The position numbers and the translations under genes are program-made. From positions 1-64,000 of the forward strand of contig JAWLEA010000001.1 of the NCBI GenBank assembly GCA_041686345.1: 64,000 nucleotides of DNA, written 5' to 3'. The notes under the pieces were generated by a model. That model made no database searches. It was not told the DNA's origin and saw only the letters and a program-made list of their open reading frames with translations. Positions 17,845 to 26,976 of the stretch are shown piece by piece; position 1 is the stretch's first letter, and every line of letters begins with the position of its first letter. Origin of the DNA: JAQICJ01 sp041686345 (GTDB lineage: Bacteria; Myxococcota_A; Polyangia; HGW-17).

Positions 17845-20532
17845 ATGAGTACAATCCTTGAAAACCAAAGGAAAATCCAACTTGAATCGAGAGAGGCCAA
17901 AGGCAATCTCTATGAATTTCCGATTGAAAATCTAAAGGATGAACATCCTTTTTTCTCTTTGTTTAAAATCAAAAGCAATACTTATCTTTCCTATTTTGTT
18001 GAAATTAATTCTCTGGTCAAAGATAATAATAATTTTTGTACCTGCAAGGATTATAAATACAACCATCTTGGCACCTGCAAACATATAGAAGCTGTACTCA
18101 ATCAACTTCAAACCAATTCCACTCAAGCTTTCAACTGGACCAGACAAAAACAGCCACGAGTCAAGGATCGCTTGTATGTAGTCTGGATCAAAGGACAGGA
18201 AAAATTACGCCTTTCCATCGAACCAGAAAAATCAACTCCGCTTATCGAAGATCTTTTTGTAGATGGTTATCTGCGAGATTTCGAGCTTCTTAGCGACGAA
18301 AAGATTGAGTTGTTTTTGAAGCAGTGTGAACAAAAGAATATTACTATTTCCTGGGCAGCAAAACTTGCCATGGAAAGATGGAAGAGAAAACGTCGTTCCA
18401 AAAGGATTTTGCAGCAATATATTTCCATCCATCTCAACTGGGAAATGCTGAAGAAAAAAATCAGGGAACATCAGGTATCAGCAGTAAAACACCTGCTTTC
18501 TCATGATGTTTCTCTTTTGAGTGGAGATTACGGAACCGGAAAAAGAGTATCTGTGATCGGTGCCATCTTTCTTTTGCATAAATTAAACAAAAAAAATAAA
18601 ACTGTTATTATTACCGACAAGGCTTATTTCTCTCATTGGAAAAGACTATTCAAATTATTTTTTCCCCAGTTGATTCATATATTTGGAGAAAAGAGAACTC
18701 GAAATTCTCTTGATCCTTTCAAGGTAAAAAGTGTTTTCCTGGCTGATTATGACAATCTCCTCCGGGATGGACAAACCATTCAGAAACTAAATCCCGATCT
18801 CATAGTTTATGATGAAATTCAAGATATCAAAAATTGGACCGGGATGATGGGTAAATTGATCAAATCCTTTGAGGCTGATTTTCAATTTATTCTTTCCTCA
18901 ATTTCAAGCCGGGATTTCCATCCACAGTTGTTGGTAAACCTGGCGCAATTTATCAATCCCGCCGGGTTTGGTCCCATGTGGCAATATCTCCAGCAAAAAT
19001 GCAAAAGAGACAGATGGGGTAAGGTAATTCAATATGGAGAACTTGATAAATTAAAGCAGATGATCAGCCCCTTTGAAATTGATGAATCAAATTCAGATAC
19101 ATTACCGGGCAAATCAAAAATAAGAGTTATTTTCCCAATGACCAAAGTTCAGCAGGAATACATGGATGAAAAACTCACAAAGTTTGCAGCCATGGTGGGA
19201 GGAAGGTTTAATTGGAAGGAAAGCGATGTCGACAAGATGCGTTCTGCCATCAGAAAAGTTCGTTTGGGGCTTGGAGATGTCAAGCAGATAATTCCAGAAT
19301 CTGATTCAACTCCCAAGCAGGTTCATCTTGAAAAAATCCTCAAGAATCTTGGCAAAAACAACAAAAAAACTATTATTTTTACTGCCTGGGAGCAATTTGA
19401 CGAACCTCTGGACCAGATTATCAGAGATTTGGGGTTGAAAACCAAGGTGCTTCTTACGGATCATCAGGCCAGGCAGTGGTCTGATGAAGATTCCGATATT
19501 GTAGGTATTGTCCACGATAAGGATTTTGAATTCAGAATCAATAATGTCGATGCTGTAATCAATTATGACATGCCCTGGAACAAAAAACTCATCCAGAATC
19601 GAAGAAAAATGCTTAACAAAGGCAAAGACAGGTTGATAGAATTTATCTTTGTGGTTGCCAATTCCATTGAAGAAAGAGCTATGGTGGTTTTGAGCACCTT
19701 ACCCAATTTGATTGATGAATGGTTTGATGAAGAACAGCCTCTGGCAGTTTTGCCGAAACCTGAAAAATTCAGAAATATGGTTAGGAAGCTCAGTGCCAGA
19801 AGGGAAAGCAGAATTTCCTCAAGTAAAGCTATTTCCGGAAGCAGGAAAAAGCGAAGAAGTTCAAAAATTGTGGGTCTTGCCAACAAGAAATCCAAGGTCA
19901 AGTTTCTTGATTCCAATATTCGTTCCAAGGTTTTTAAAACCAATTCTATTGTTTACAAACCCCAGTACGATTTTCCCGATGTCAAAAACAAGATTGTTTT
20001 TATCGATTTTAAGACAGTTATGATTTCCGATGAGCGAATTCCGGTTTTTGCAGCCATCAATAATACCGAAGATGAAAAATTCTGGGGGTTCACTGCCGGA
20101 TATTTTGATCTTCTGGGTCGAGAACTTAAAGATGCAGAATTGGTTGTAAGTCTCAACAGCAGAGGTAACGATCCTGATTTGTTTTTTCCGGATGCTTCGG
20201 AAATAAATCTTCTTGATCTGGGAAGGATATTGAGAAAAAAATCATCCGAACCCGAAATAAAAGTAAAATCCATCATTGATTCCACTCTTTCCACCAAGTA
20301 CGGATGGGAACAAAAGGAAATCACCAGATTGTTCAAAGCCTCCAGGTATAACGATCTTATTGAATTGGCTCAATCAGATCTCAAGACATTGTGGCGTTTT
20401 CTTTCCTATCTGGTTCGAGAAGATCGTTTTTTCTATCGGATCCGGGATGAACGTCAATCAAGTCGCCTCGATGTTAAGAAAGTGTTGCCTGAAAAGGTAG
20501 TTTCCCTCCTCCAGACCAGACGTCAACTATAG
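17845..20532 (+). CDS. SWIM zinc finger / SNF2-like ATPase / RNase H-like fusion
   Basis: Predicted 895-residue multidomain protein. A SWIM zinc finger (C65-x-C67-x10-C78-x-H80) is followed by an SNF2/SF2 helicase-like core. Walker A is GDYGTGKR (from residue 227, Lys233), motif II is DEIQ (from 323) instead of DEAH/DEGH, and the C-lobe has VINYDMPWN. Motif VI reads QNRRKMLNKGK (from about 584) in place of the Q..GR..RIGQ consensus, so the usual arginine finger positions look changed. Residues from about 715 resemble the RNase H fold of YprB-type exonucleases, but motif I is D721-F-K723 rather than DxE. ATG 17845 has GAGG eight bases upstream; the TTG at 17827 is less likely. Stand-alone gene; DNA or RNA transaction inferred. 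Confidence 0.82.
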   Translation: MSTILENQRKIQLESREAKGNLYEFPIENLKDEHPFFSLFKIKSNTYLSYFVEINSLVKDNNNFCTCKDYKYNHLGTCKHIEAVLNQLQTNSTQAFNWTRQKQPRVKDRLYVVWIKGQEKLRLSIEPEKSTPLIEDLFVDGYLRDFELLSDEKIELFLKQCEQKNITISWAAKLAMERWKRKRRSKRILQQYISIHLNWEMLKKKIREHQVSAVKHLLSHDVSLLSGDYGTGKRVSVIGAIFLLHKLNKKNKTVIITDKAYFSHWKRLFKLFFPQLIHIFGEKRTRNSLDPFKVKSVFLADYDNLLRDGQTIQKLNPDLIVYDEIQDIKNWTGMMGKLIKSFEADFQFILSSISSRDFHPQLLVNLAQFINPAGFGPMWQYLQQKCKRDRWGKVIQYGELDKLKQMISPFEIDESNSDTLPGKSKIRVIFPMTKVQQEYMDEKLTKFAAMVGGRFNWKESDVDKMRSAIRKVRLGLGDVKQIIPESDSTPKQVHLEKILKNLGKNNKKTIIFTAWEQFDEPLDQIIRDLGLKTKVLLTDHQARQWSDEDSDIVGIVHDKDFEFRINNVDAVINYDMPWNKKLIQNRRKMLNKGKDRLIEFIFVVANSIEERAMVVLSTLPNLIDEWFDEEQPLAVLPKPEKFRNMVRKLSARRESRISSSKAISGSRKKRRSSKIVGLANKKSKVKFLDSNIRSKVFKTNSIVYKPQYDFPDVKNKIVFIDFKTVMISDERIPVFAAINNTEDEKFWGFTAGYFDLLGRELKDAELVVSLNSRGNDPDLFFPDASEINLLDLGRILRKKSSEPEIKVKSIIDSTLSTKYGWEQKEITRLFKASRYNDLIELAQSDLKTLWRFLSYLVREDRFFYRIRDERQSSRLDVKKVLPEKVVSLLQTRRQL

Positions 20533-20535
20533 TTA

Positions 20536-20685
20536 GTTCCCATCCCAAAAATGGATGTCATCGTCTGGCAACGGAAATTGGATTAATCTGCTTTGTCATA
20601 ACTTTTTGAAATAGTGTCAACTATGTCTGCAAAGTTATTCCGCGCATCTCAATCCAATTTCTTCCCCAGCCAAAAACCCCACTTC
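20536..20685 (+). mobile_element. 162-bp palindromic element, copy 3 (right end missing)
   Basis: Begins three bases after the stop of the SNF2-like gene and stops at CACTTC, where the right inverted repeat should begin; the next bases are the stop codon of the convergent DsbA-like gene. The inner stem reads ATAACTTT/AAAGTTAT, a paired variant of the other copies. It sits between convergent genes and may act as a bidirectional terminator hairpin. Confidence 0.85.
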
Positions 20686-21750
20686 TTATTTAGCGGTTTT
20701 TTCTTTCATTTTGGTTTCTACACACTTGGTAAACTGATCACAGGTGATATCTTTGCTTGAACATTGCAGCATAATATCAAAGACAAGTGGCTTTTGTTGA
20801 AGGCTGCATTTTTTTATGAACATCTCCTTGATCTTTTTAATTTCCTTTTTCAATATTTTTTTATCAATGGGTTTTTCATAAACCAATTTGCCATGATCGA
20901 CCAGTTTATTATAGATTTTCTCAGGTTTTATTCCTTTATCGGCCAATTTTTTGGATTCTTCCAGGCTCATTTCAATTAATTGAACGATATTTTGATTTTT
21001 TCCCAGTTTTTTTCCGTTGATATATAAGGTAGGAGTAGCATTAACCTTAATCTGGTTGGCAAATTTTACCTGTTTTTCAATTATGGGATAATTCTTGTTG
21101 GCCTCAAGGTTTTTGCGATATTTTTTGAGATCAACTCCAAGTTTTTTTAATAGAGGTTTCAGGGATTTCACTTCCAGGCTTTTGTCCGGATCAAATTTGT
21201 TTTCCGATTTGGTTTTAGCCATCAGAAAATCTTCAGAAAACTGCTTTTGATTGTAAAAGAGGACATCATGCATGGTCCAATAAGCTTCATTGCCTTTTTG
21301 GCGATAAACTTCAAGGGCAGCCTGAGCCGCCAGATTAGCAAAAACGTGATAATTCAAGGGGAAATTTTTGAAAACAAGTTTTATTTTACCTTTATATTTA
21401 TCGAGTAATTTGGGAAGAATATTCAAACTCCAATAACGACAGGCAGGGCATTGGTAATCGGTAAATTCAACAATGGTGACAGGGGCATTTTTACTGCCTT
21501 TCCAAGGGGAGTCGCCAACTTTTACGTTGTAAATATCGGTGGTGGTCTTTATAAAACAGGAATTGTGCCTTTCAAAAAGCTGGTTGCAGGTTGTTTTGTC
21601 TTTTTTGTTTTCAACCTGTTTTTTTTCCTTTTTATTCAGCAGGTTTTTTCCAAGATCTTTTTCCTCCTGGTCTTCTTTGTCTGGAGTTGTATTTTGTTTG
21701 TTACAGCCACTTAGAATGAATAATAAAATAATCAAATACTTAAAACGCAT
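20686..21750 (-). CDS. DsbA/DsbG-like thioredoxin-fold lipoprotein (CPAC)
   Basis: Predicted 354-residue periplasmic lipoprotein with a thioredoxin/DsbA fold. The lipobox Cys is C16 (LSGC). The active site is C101-P-A-C104 in EFTDYQCPACRYW, and ATPTLYING carries the cis-Pro. Before the domain is a C55-x9-C65 pair; after it is a four-Cys module C315-x14-C330-x6-C337-x5-C343. The family makes, breaks or isomerises disulfides in exported proteins. GGAG is seven bases before ATG 21750; the longer frame to 21798 lacks support. It is the last gene of a minus-strand run rny-ymdB-three lipoproteins, 95 bases after the previous gene. Confidence 0.88.
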   Translation of the reverse strand: MRFKYLIILLFILSGCNKQNTTPDKEDQEEKDLGKNLLNKKEKKQVENKKDKTTCNQLFERHNSCFIKTTTDIYNVKVGDSPWKGSKNAPVTIVEFTDYQCPACRYWSLNILPKLLDKYKGKIKLVFKNFPLNYHVFANLAAQAALEVYRQKGNEAYWTMHDVLFYNQKQFSEDFLMAKTKSENKFDPDKSLEVKSLKPLLKKLGVDLKKYRKNLEANKNYPIIEKQVKFANQIKVNATPTLYINGKKLGKNQNIVQLIEMSLEESKKLADKGIKPEKIYNKLVDHGKLVYEKPIDKKILKKEIKKIKEMFIKKCSLQQKPLVFDIMLQCSSKDITCDQFTKCVETKMKEKTAK

Positions 21751-21845
21751 AGTTGTCTCCGGATAGGGTGTTTTTGATACAAATTTTGATATCTGCACAT
21801 TTATTACTTTTACTACCGCACTGGTGCAGAATGTAATAATAGTTG

Positions 21846-22700
21846 CTACGGTTCATTTTGTCGGAATTGGTTTTTAAATTGAGCCAGTTCTTTTTTAACA
21901 GCTTTTTCCTCAAGTTTGCGCTTGAAAACAGCTTTTTTGTGGTTGGTCATGTAGTTATAGACTTTTTTTCTTGGAGTTCCTGCCTTGACCAGATTGCCTG
22001 CGTACTTGAGTTGAGTTTCAATCAATTCTTCCAACCCCTGATCGTCAAGTTTTATTCCATTGACAAAAATCCAGGGGGTCCCTTCCACTTTGACTTTTTT
22101 CCCAAGATTGATATCAGTTTTTACCAATTTGTCAGGTAGGTTTTTATCCAACTTGTTTTTGAGGAGTTCAGGATCAATTCCCTGTTCTACTGCTGTTTTC
22201 AAAATAAAATTTTTGTCCAATTTTTTGCTGTTGGCAAAAATTATGTCGTGGTATTTCCAGAAAGCAGCATTACCTTTTTCTTGTTTGAGCACCATTCCCA
22301 CCTTGGAAGCAAGGAGGGCCTCGGTATGGTAGGAAAGGGGATAATTTTTAAATACCACCCGCAAATCTCCCGAATATTTTTTTACTAATTGGTTGAATTT
22401 CAAAGCCATCTTTGCACAATAAGGACATTGAAAATCAGTAAATTCTACAATGGTAACCAGAGCATTTTTGTTGCCTTTAACAGGAGAATGTTCCACCGGA
22501 AGATTATAAATTTTCTGAGTTCGGCTGACAAAACATTTGCCATATTTTGCAAAAAGAGATTCGCAGTTTAATTTGTCCAAAGCCTTTTCAGGCTGGGATT
22601 TTGAATTCTTTTCAGGTCCGAGTTTGACGACTTCTTCATCTTCTTTACAGGAAAAGAAGAGGTTTGATATTATTATAAGCAGCACAAACAGATTTTTCAT
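21846..22700 (-). CDS. DsbA-like thioredoxin-fold lipoprotein (CPYC)
   Basis: Predicted 284-residue lipoprotein (lipobox FFSC, C18), a close relative of the downstream CPAC protein. The active site is C92-P-Y-C95 in EFTDFQCPYCAKM, with GTPWIFVNG as the cis-Pro strand. It shares the preceding C46-x9-C56 pair but lacks the four-Cys module. Typical DsbA-like features follow: VVFKNYPLSYH and an alpha-helical insertion. The ATG overlaps the stop of the upstream lipoprotein gene by four bases (ATGA). Disulfide chemistry in the periplasm is likely; the partner could be the DsbD-like protein at 31100. Confidence 0.9.
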   Translation of the reverse strand: MKNLFVLLIIISNLFFSCKEDEEVVKLGPEKNSKSQPEKALDKLNCESLFAKYGKCFVSRTQKIYNLPVEHSPVKGNKNALVTIVEFTDFQCPYCAKMALKFNQLVKKYSGDLRVVFKNYPLSYHTEALLASKVGMVLKQEKGNAAFWKYHDIIFANSKKLDKNFILKTAVEQGIDPELLKNKLDKNLPDKLVKTDINLGKKVKVEGTPWIFVNGIKLDDQGLEELIETQLKYAGNLVKAGTPRKKVYNYMTNHKKAVFKRKLEEKAVKKELAQFKNQFRQNEP

Positions 22701-23539
22701 TTTGACTTCTCCCTGTCCTTGTTTAAGGAAAATTTGATCCAGTGTTTATACTTGGGATATTTGGCAAGTCCCTCCAGGATATGACCGGAAACCGAAAACA
22801 AAGGAAGTTCAGGGGAAAAATCAAGTTTCCGAATGAGGTTGTTGACTTGTTTAAGTCTTTTTATATCTGAATTTCCTGTTGCTGACAACCCGGGTAGTTT
22901 TTCCAACTTATTTTTCCCGGTTTTTTCGGTTAAAACATTTTGAATAAAATTATGGAAATCCTCGTTGCCCTTATTCCAGAAAATGAGCAAACTCTTGCGA
23001 TTGATTTCAGCCTGGTTGGAGATCCAGGGAATCAGCAAGATTTTTATTTCCTTAAATTGTTCTGACAATTTTTTGAGTTGCTGGTAAAATATTTTGGTTG
23101 TAGAGGAGTTGAAGTCAGCTAAAGCGATAATAGTTAATCGGGGATTAATATTGTTGCCGAGCCAGGGCAATTTGACTCGGGGATTCATTTTGATAATTTT
23201 TGCTTTTTGATAGTCTCTTTTATATATTTTCTGAGCAATACAAGTACGAAATCGAGTACAATTCTGATTGGATTTTTTTAGGCAAACTCTGATAATTTCC
23301 ATTCTTTGTTGCCAATCTTTTTTGGTGCGACATAAACGGGCAAATTCCTGAATATGTTGCTTCTTAAGTTGGAGATCGGAATCAAGATGGGGTTTGGTGC
23401 AATGAAGATAGCGTCGAGACAAAGTGATACAATCAATTTTTTCAGTAGATATCTTTTCGGTTTGAGAGGATTTATCGTTTTTTTTACATGAAATATTCAG
23501 AATCAGAGCCAATATCAAGGACAAGAGGATTTTATACAT
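22697..23539 (-). CDS. DsbA-like lipoprotein without the CXXC active site
   Basis: Predicted 280-residue lipoprotein (lipobox NISC, C18). Two Cys modules shared with the CPAC paralogue precede the domain: C37-x9-C47, then C70-x15-C86-x7-C94-x5-C100. The following region aligns by pattern with the thioredoxin folds downstream, but ADFNSSTTKIFY stands where EFTDFQCPYCAKM would be, so both active-site cysteines are absent; ELPLFSVSG replaces the cis-Pro strand. It is therefore unlikely to be a redox enzyme and may be a binding partner of its two neighbours. The start overlaps the ymdB stop by eight bases (ATGTATAA). Confidence 0.75.
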   Translation of the reverse strand: MYKILLSLILALILNISCKKNDKSSQTEKISTEKIDCITLSRRYLHCTKPHLDSDLQLKKQHIQEFARLCRTKKDWQQRMEIIRVCLKKSNQNCTRFRTCIAQKIYKRDYQKAKIIKMNPRVKLPWLGNNINPRLTIIALADFNSSTTKIFYQQLKKLSEQFKEIKILLIPWISNQAEINRKSLLIFWNKGNEDFHNFIQNVLTEKTGKNKLEKLPGLSATGNSDIKRLKQVNNLIRKLDFSPELPLFSVSGHILEGLAKYPKYKHWIKFSLNKDREKSK

Positions 23540-24350
23540 CTATATTAATCCTCTTTAATTTGAGGCAATTTCCGGTTTCTGGATCAAGACAGGCAAAAAT
23601 ACCCTGAAAATGAATATCTTTGCCGGAGGGGACAAATTTTGAGGGCAAATGGTGAATATTGTAATGTAAAATACCTTCGGGTTTCATGCCCAGAATGCTA
23701 GAAGAGCTTCCACATATACCCAAGTCGGTGATTGTTCCGGTTCCTTTGGGTAGAATACGGGCGTCGGCTGTTTGGACATGGGTATGGGTGCCAACTGCCA
23801 GAGAAACTCTGCCATCAAGGTGGTGGGCAAGACTGATTTTTTCTCCGGTAGCTTCGGCATGAAAATCAACGAGATAATAGCGGGCGGGATTTTGCTGCAA
23901 AAGAGTGTCAACTGCATTAAAAGGATTGTCAGCGTTTTCCATATATACTTGTCCGGCAAGATTGATAACACAAATATCCCCCTTGGGGTGAGAAATGGTG
24001 ATTACTCCGTTGCCGGGAGTTTTGTCAGAACCCAAATTATGGGGACGCAAAATTTGTGGTTTTTTATTGAGGACTTTGTGGATGGAAAAAGCTTTGAGAG
24101 TATGATTGCCTCCGGTGACGACATCGATTTCACTGTTGAGAAGAGTTTGAGCAGAATTGGCGTTCATGCCAAAACAATCGGCATTTTCTCCGTTGACTGC
24201 GATGAAGTCAAGTTTCCATTCTTTTTTCATTTGAGGCAGATGTTTTTTTATTTTAGCAACACTGGCAGGACCAACCACATCACCCAAAAAGAGGATGCTC
24301 AAACTATGGGGGCATTCAAAAGGAGGGGGAGAAAATCGCTTATTTGGCAT
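23532..24350 (-). CDS. ymdB: YmdB-family metallophosphoesterase
   Basis: Calcineurin-like phosphoesterase of the TIGR00282/YmdB family, 272 residues. Metal-binding motifs are FLGDVVG, NGENAD, GGNHTLK, FHAEATGEK and GTHTHVQTAD. In Bacillus the homologue is a cyclic-nucleotide phosphodiesterase that affects biofilm and motility decisions and associates genetically with RNase Y. The same pairing occurs here: the ATG overlaps the end of rny by 11 bases. A 15-residue N-terminal extension precedes the domain. Confidence 0.93.
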   Translation of the reverse strand: MPNKRFSPPPFECPHSLSILFLGDVVGPASVAKIKKHLPQMKKEWKLDFIAVNGENADCFGMNANSAQTLLNSEIDVVTGGNHTLKAFSIHKVLNKKPQILRPHNLGSDKTPGNGVITISHPKGDICVINLAGQVYMENADNPFNAVDTLLQQNPARYYLVDFHAEATGEKISLAHHLDGRVSLAVGTHTHVQTADARILPKGTGTITDLGICGSSSSILGMKPEGILHYNIHHLPSKFVPSGKDIHFQGIFACLDPETGNCLKLKRINIDV

Positions 24351-25911
24351 AGTCCACAGCCCTTGTTTCTCTGATTACGTTGACTTTGATTTGCCCGGGA
24401 TAGGCCAGGTGATTTTCGATTTTGGCAGCAATGTCTTTGGCCAAAACCAGAACTCCCTTGTCATTGACGTTGCGGTTTTCAACCATAACTCTGATCTCTC
24501 TGCCTGATTGAATTGCATAAGCTTTTTTGACTTGTTTGAAAGATTTGCAAAGATCTTCAAGATCTTCGAGTCTCTGGATATAGGAAGCGAAATCTTCTTT
24601 GCGGGCTCCGGGACGCTGGGCGGAAATCTGGTTGGCAATCTGGACGATATGATCGAGAAGTGATTTTGGTTCAACTTCGTTGTGATGGCTGGCAATTGTT
24701 TGAATAATCAAAGCCGATTCTCCATATTTTTTTGCCAAAATTGCCCCCACAGCTGCATGAGAACCTTCTTTTTTGTGGTTGACGGTTTTGCCGATATCAT
24801 GCAGAAGTCCGGCTCTGCGGGCGTTTTTTGTGCCTATGTTCAATTCTGAAGCAATTACACCTGCGATATATCCGGTTTCAATGGAGTGTTTCAACAGGTT
24901 TTGACCATAGGAGGAACGGTATTTCAAGGTTCCGATGTGGTATAAAAGTCCCGGGTGAATTTTCTGGAGCCCCATGTCGAAAACTATCTGTTCACCTTCT
25001 TTTTTACATTTGGCATTGAGATCATTTTCACATTTTTCCACGATATTTTCGATGCGGGTAGGATGGATGCGACCATCGGCAATCAGTCTTTCCAGAGCCA
25101 TTTTGGCGACTTCTCTTCTGACTGGATTGAATGAACTCAGGACAACAGCTTCAGGAGTGTCATCAATAATTACATCAACTCCGGTTACAGCCTCGAAAAC
25201 CCTGATATTTCTACCTTCACGACCGATAATTCTGCCTTTCATGTCGTCTTTGGGCAAGGGGATGACACTGACTGTTCTTTCGGAAATATAGTCACTGGCA
25301 TATCTCTGGATTGAAGTTATGATGATATTTTTAACCAGGCGATCGATTTTTTTGTTGGTTTCTTCTTCTATTTTTTCAATATCTTGAACTGCAGCATTGC
25401 GGGCTTCGGAGATAATTTTGTCTTCAAGAGCCTTTAAAGCTTCCTGTTTGTTCATCCCCGTAATATTTTCCAGTTCGTTTTTAACCTTTTGCAATTTTTT
25501 TTCAGATTCATCGAGTTGCTGGTTAACCCGTTTTTCTTTGTCACTGACAGACTGCTCTTTTGTTTTTAGTTTTTTTTCTCGATTTTCCAGATTGTTTTCG
25601 AGCTTTTCCAGCTTTTTTTCTCTTCTGGTAATTCGTTTTTCTTTTCCTCTGAGGGTTTTCTGAGCCTTTTTGTTTTCTTTTTCAACTTTGGTTTTAGCTT
25701 TGAGGATAAGCTCATTTCGCTCAATAGCAGCTTTTTGCAAAGTTGATTCAGCCTCTTTTTTGGCATCTTCAACCAATGATTTTGCATCCTCTCCTGCTTT
25801 TTCTTTGTTTTTTCTGTTTTTTCTTTTGGACAGGTAGATGCCCAGAAAAATTCCTGCACCCGTGCCTGCCAAACCCGAAATAATAATGATGATGATGTTT
25901 AATACATCCAC
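24340..25911 (-). CDS. rny: ribonuclease Y
   Basis: RNase Y (523 residues), a membrane-anchored endoribonuclease that starts mRNA decay. It has one N-terminal membrane segment (LNIIIIIISGLAGTGAGIFLG), a long Lys/Glu-rich coiled coil (about 35-200), a KH domain (KGRIIGREGRNIRVFEAVTG) and an HD domain (LLHDIGK, SHHNEVEP). The start is GTG at 25911 with GGAGG six bases upstream, which fits better than an internal ATG. Downstream genes are translationally coupled, so the Dsb-like lipoproteins may share its transcript. Confidence 0.97.
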   Translation of the reverse strand: MDVLNIIIIIISGLAGTGAGIFLGIYLSKRKNRKNKEKAGEDAKSLVEDAKKEAESTLQKAAIERNELILKAKTKVEKENKKAQKTLRGKEKRITRREKKLEKLENNLENREKKLKTKEQSVSDKEKRVNQQLDESEKKLQKVKNELENITGMNKQEALKALEDKIISEARNAAVQDIEKIEEETNKKIDRLVKNIIITSIQRYASDYISERTVSVIPLPKDDMKGRIIGREGRNIRVFEAVTGVDVIIDDTPEAVVLSSFNPVRREVAKMALERLIADGRIHPTRIENIVEKCENDLNAKCKKEGEQIVFDMGLQKIHPGLLYHIGTLKYRSSYGQNLLKHSIETGYIAGVIASELNIGTKNARRAGLLHDIGKTVNHKKEGSHAAVGAILAKKYGESALIIQTIASHHNEVEPKSLLDHIVQIANQISAQRPGARKEDFASYIQRLEDLEDLCKSFKQVKKAYAIQSGREIRVMVENRNVNDKGVLVLAKDIAAKIENHLAYPGQIKVNVIRETRAVDYAK

Positions 25912-26688
25912 AATTCACCTCCTTGGTTTGATCGTGAGATCTTCCAATTTGGTGAATAGATTCATTTGATTGTATAAATTTGATACCAGAGCCGGTCCTG
26001 GATGATATCCCGGTTGGATGAATTCAGTTCAACTAAAAACTGATTTGGATATCAAAAAGGGATCTTGCAATACCGATAATAGTTGAAAGCTTCGGATTGC
26101 AGGTGGTTTCAAATTCAGGATTTTCTAATCCTTGGATAAAAACCGGATTCAAGCTATTACAGTCAAAAGTTTATTTAGGTATTGTCTGTTTAACTGGTCA
26201 AAACTTTTTATGATTTGATAACTGATAAAATTATTGAGGATTTAATCATTTACCAAAACAGGCAACGGTGCTTAAAAAATTTTGCATTCAAAGGCATAAA
26301 ATCAGTCGGCACAGGAATCTGTATTTGAAAAAATTAAATCCTGAAATTTACACAGAGCTCAAATCCGGGGAGTAAACCGGAATCTGTTCTGAAAGTGAAA
26401 ACAGATTGGAGTCATGTTTTCAAAAACAGGATATTGCATTATCTGCGACAAAATAAGGTGTCGGAGGACTTTTGCATATCACAGTAAAAGCTGACACAAC
26501 AATTTGATTAAATTGCTGTGGGTTGAATGAGTGGTTCAGCCAGATTCAGGATTATTTGAATCTATTCAACAAGTTTTTATTATAAACGCCTCACTAGCGG
26601 TAAAAAAGTTATGAAATTTAAGTTTAAATCTGTTTGTAACTCAAAACCAGTTTGTTCGCCTGTATCTGTAAAAGGTTTGAACTGTTTG
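25912..26688 (-). other. hairpin-rich zapA-rny spacer, candidate 6S RNA locus
   Basis: No reading frame is credible. On the minus strand a TATAAT box (complement of 26579-26584) is followed by nested GTTGAAT/ATTCAAC and AGATTC/GAATCT pairs. An 11-bp stem CACAGCAATTT/AAATTGTTGTG comes next, then a GTGTC/GACAC stem with an inner CTTTT/AAAAG. Nearer rny are TGCAAT-CCGA/TCGG-ATTGCA and GATATCC/GGATATC stems. In many proteobacteria the 6S RNA gene lies next to zapA, so one may be here. I could not draw the classic single rod with a central bubble, so the assignment stays weak. Confidence 0.35.
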
Positions 26689-26976
26689 TTAAACTTGGTT
26701 GTCTGAGATGGAAACCAGATAGTTTTGAATTTTTGAGTTTTTTTGATCAATTTGAGAGAGTACTTTTTTGAAGGTTTCTCTTTCTTGGGCCAGTTCTTCA
26801 GCCAAGTTAATAATAACCAGAATAGCAGCTCTCAGATTGAAGTCTTTGTTTCCTTCGGTGACTTGCAGGATCTTTTCGTTGATTCCATCTGCCAGTTTGA
26901 GGAGTTTGTCTGAGTTTTCTGTTTTAAGATTAATACTTTGACCACCGATATCAATTTTAACAGTTTCTAAACTCAT
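26689..26976 (-). CDS. zapA: cell division protein ZapA
   Basis: ZapA (95 residues) binds FtsZ and stabilises the Z-ring. The family pattern is clear: VKIDIGGQSINLKTENSD at the start, LLKLADGINEKI, then a C-terminal helix (AAILVIINLAEELAQERETFKKVL) that forms the dimer coiled coil. ATG 26976 with GAGG five bases upstream is preferred to the frame from 27000. It is the first gene of the minus-strand run leading to rny. Confidence 0.9.
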   Translation of the reverse strand: MSLETVKIDIGGQSINLKTENSDKLLKLADGINEKILQVTEGNKDFNLRAAILVIINLAEELAQERETFKKVLSQIDQKNSKIQNYLVSISDNQV

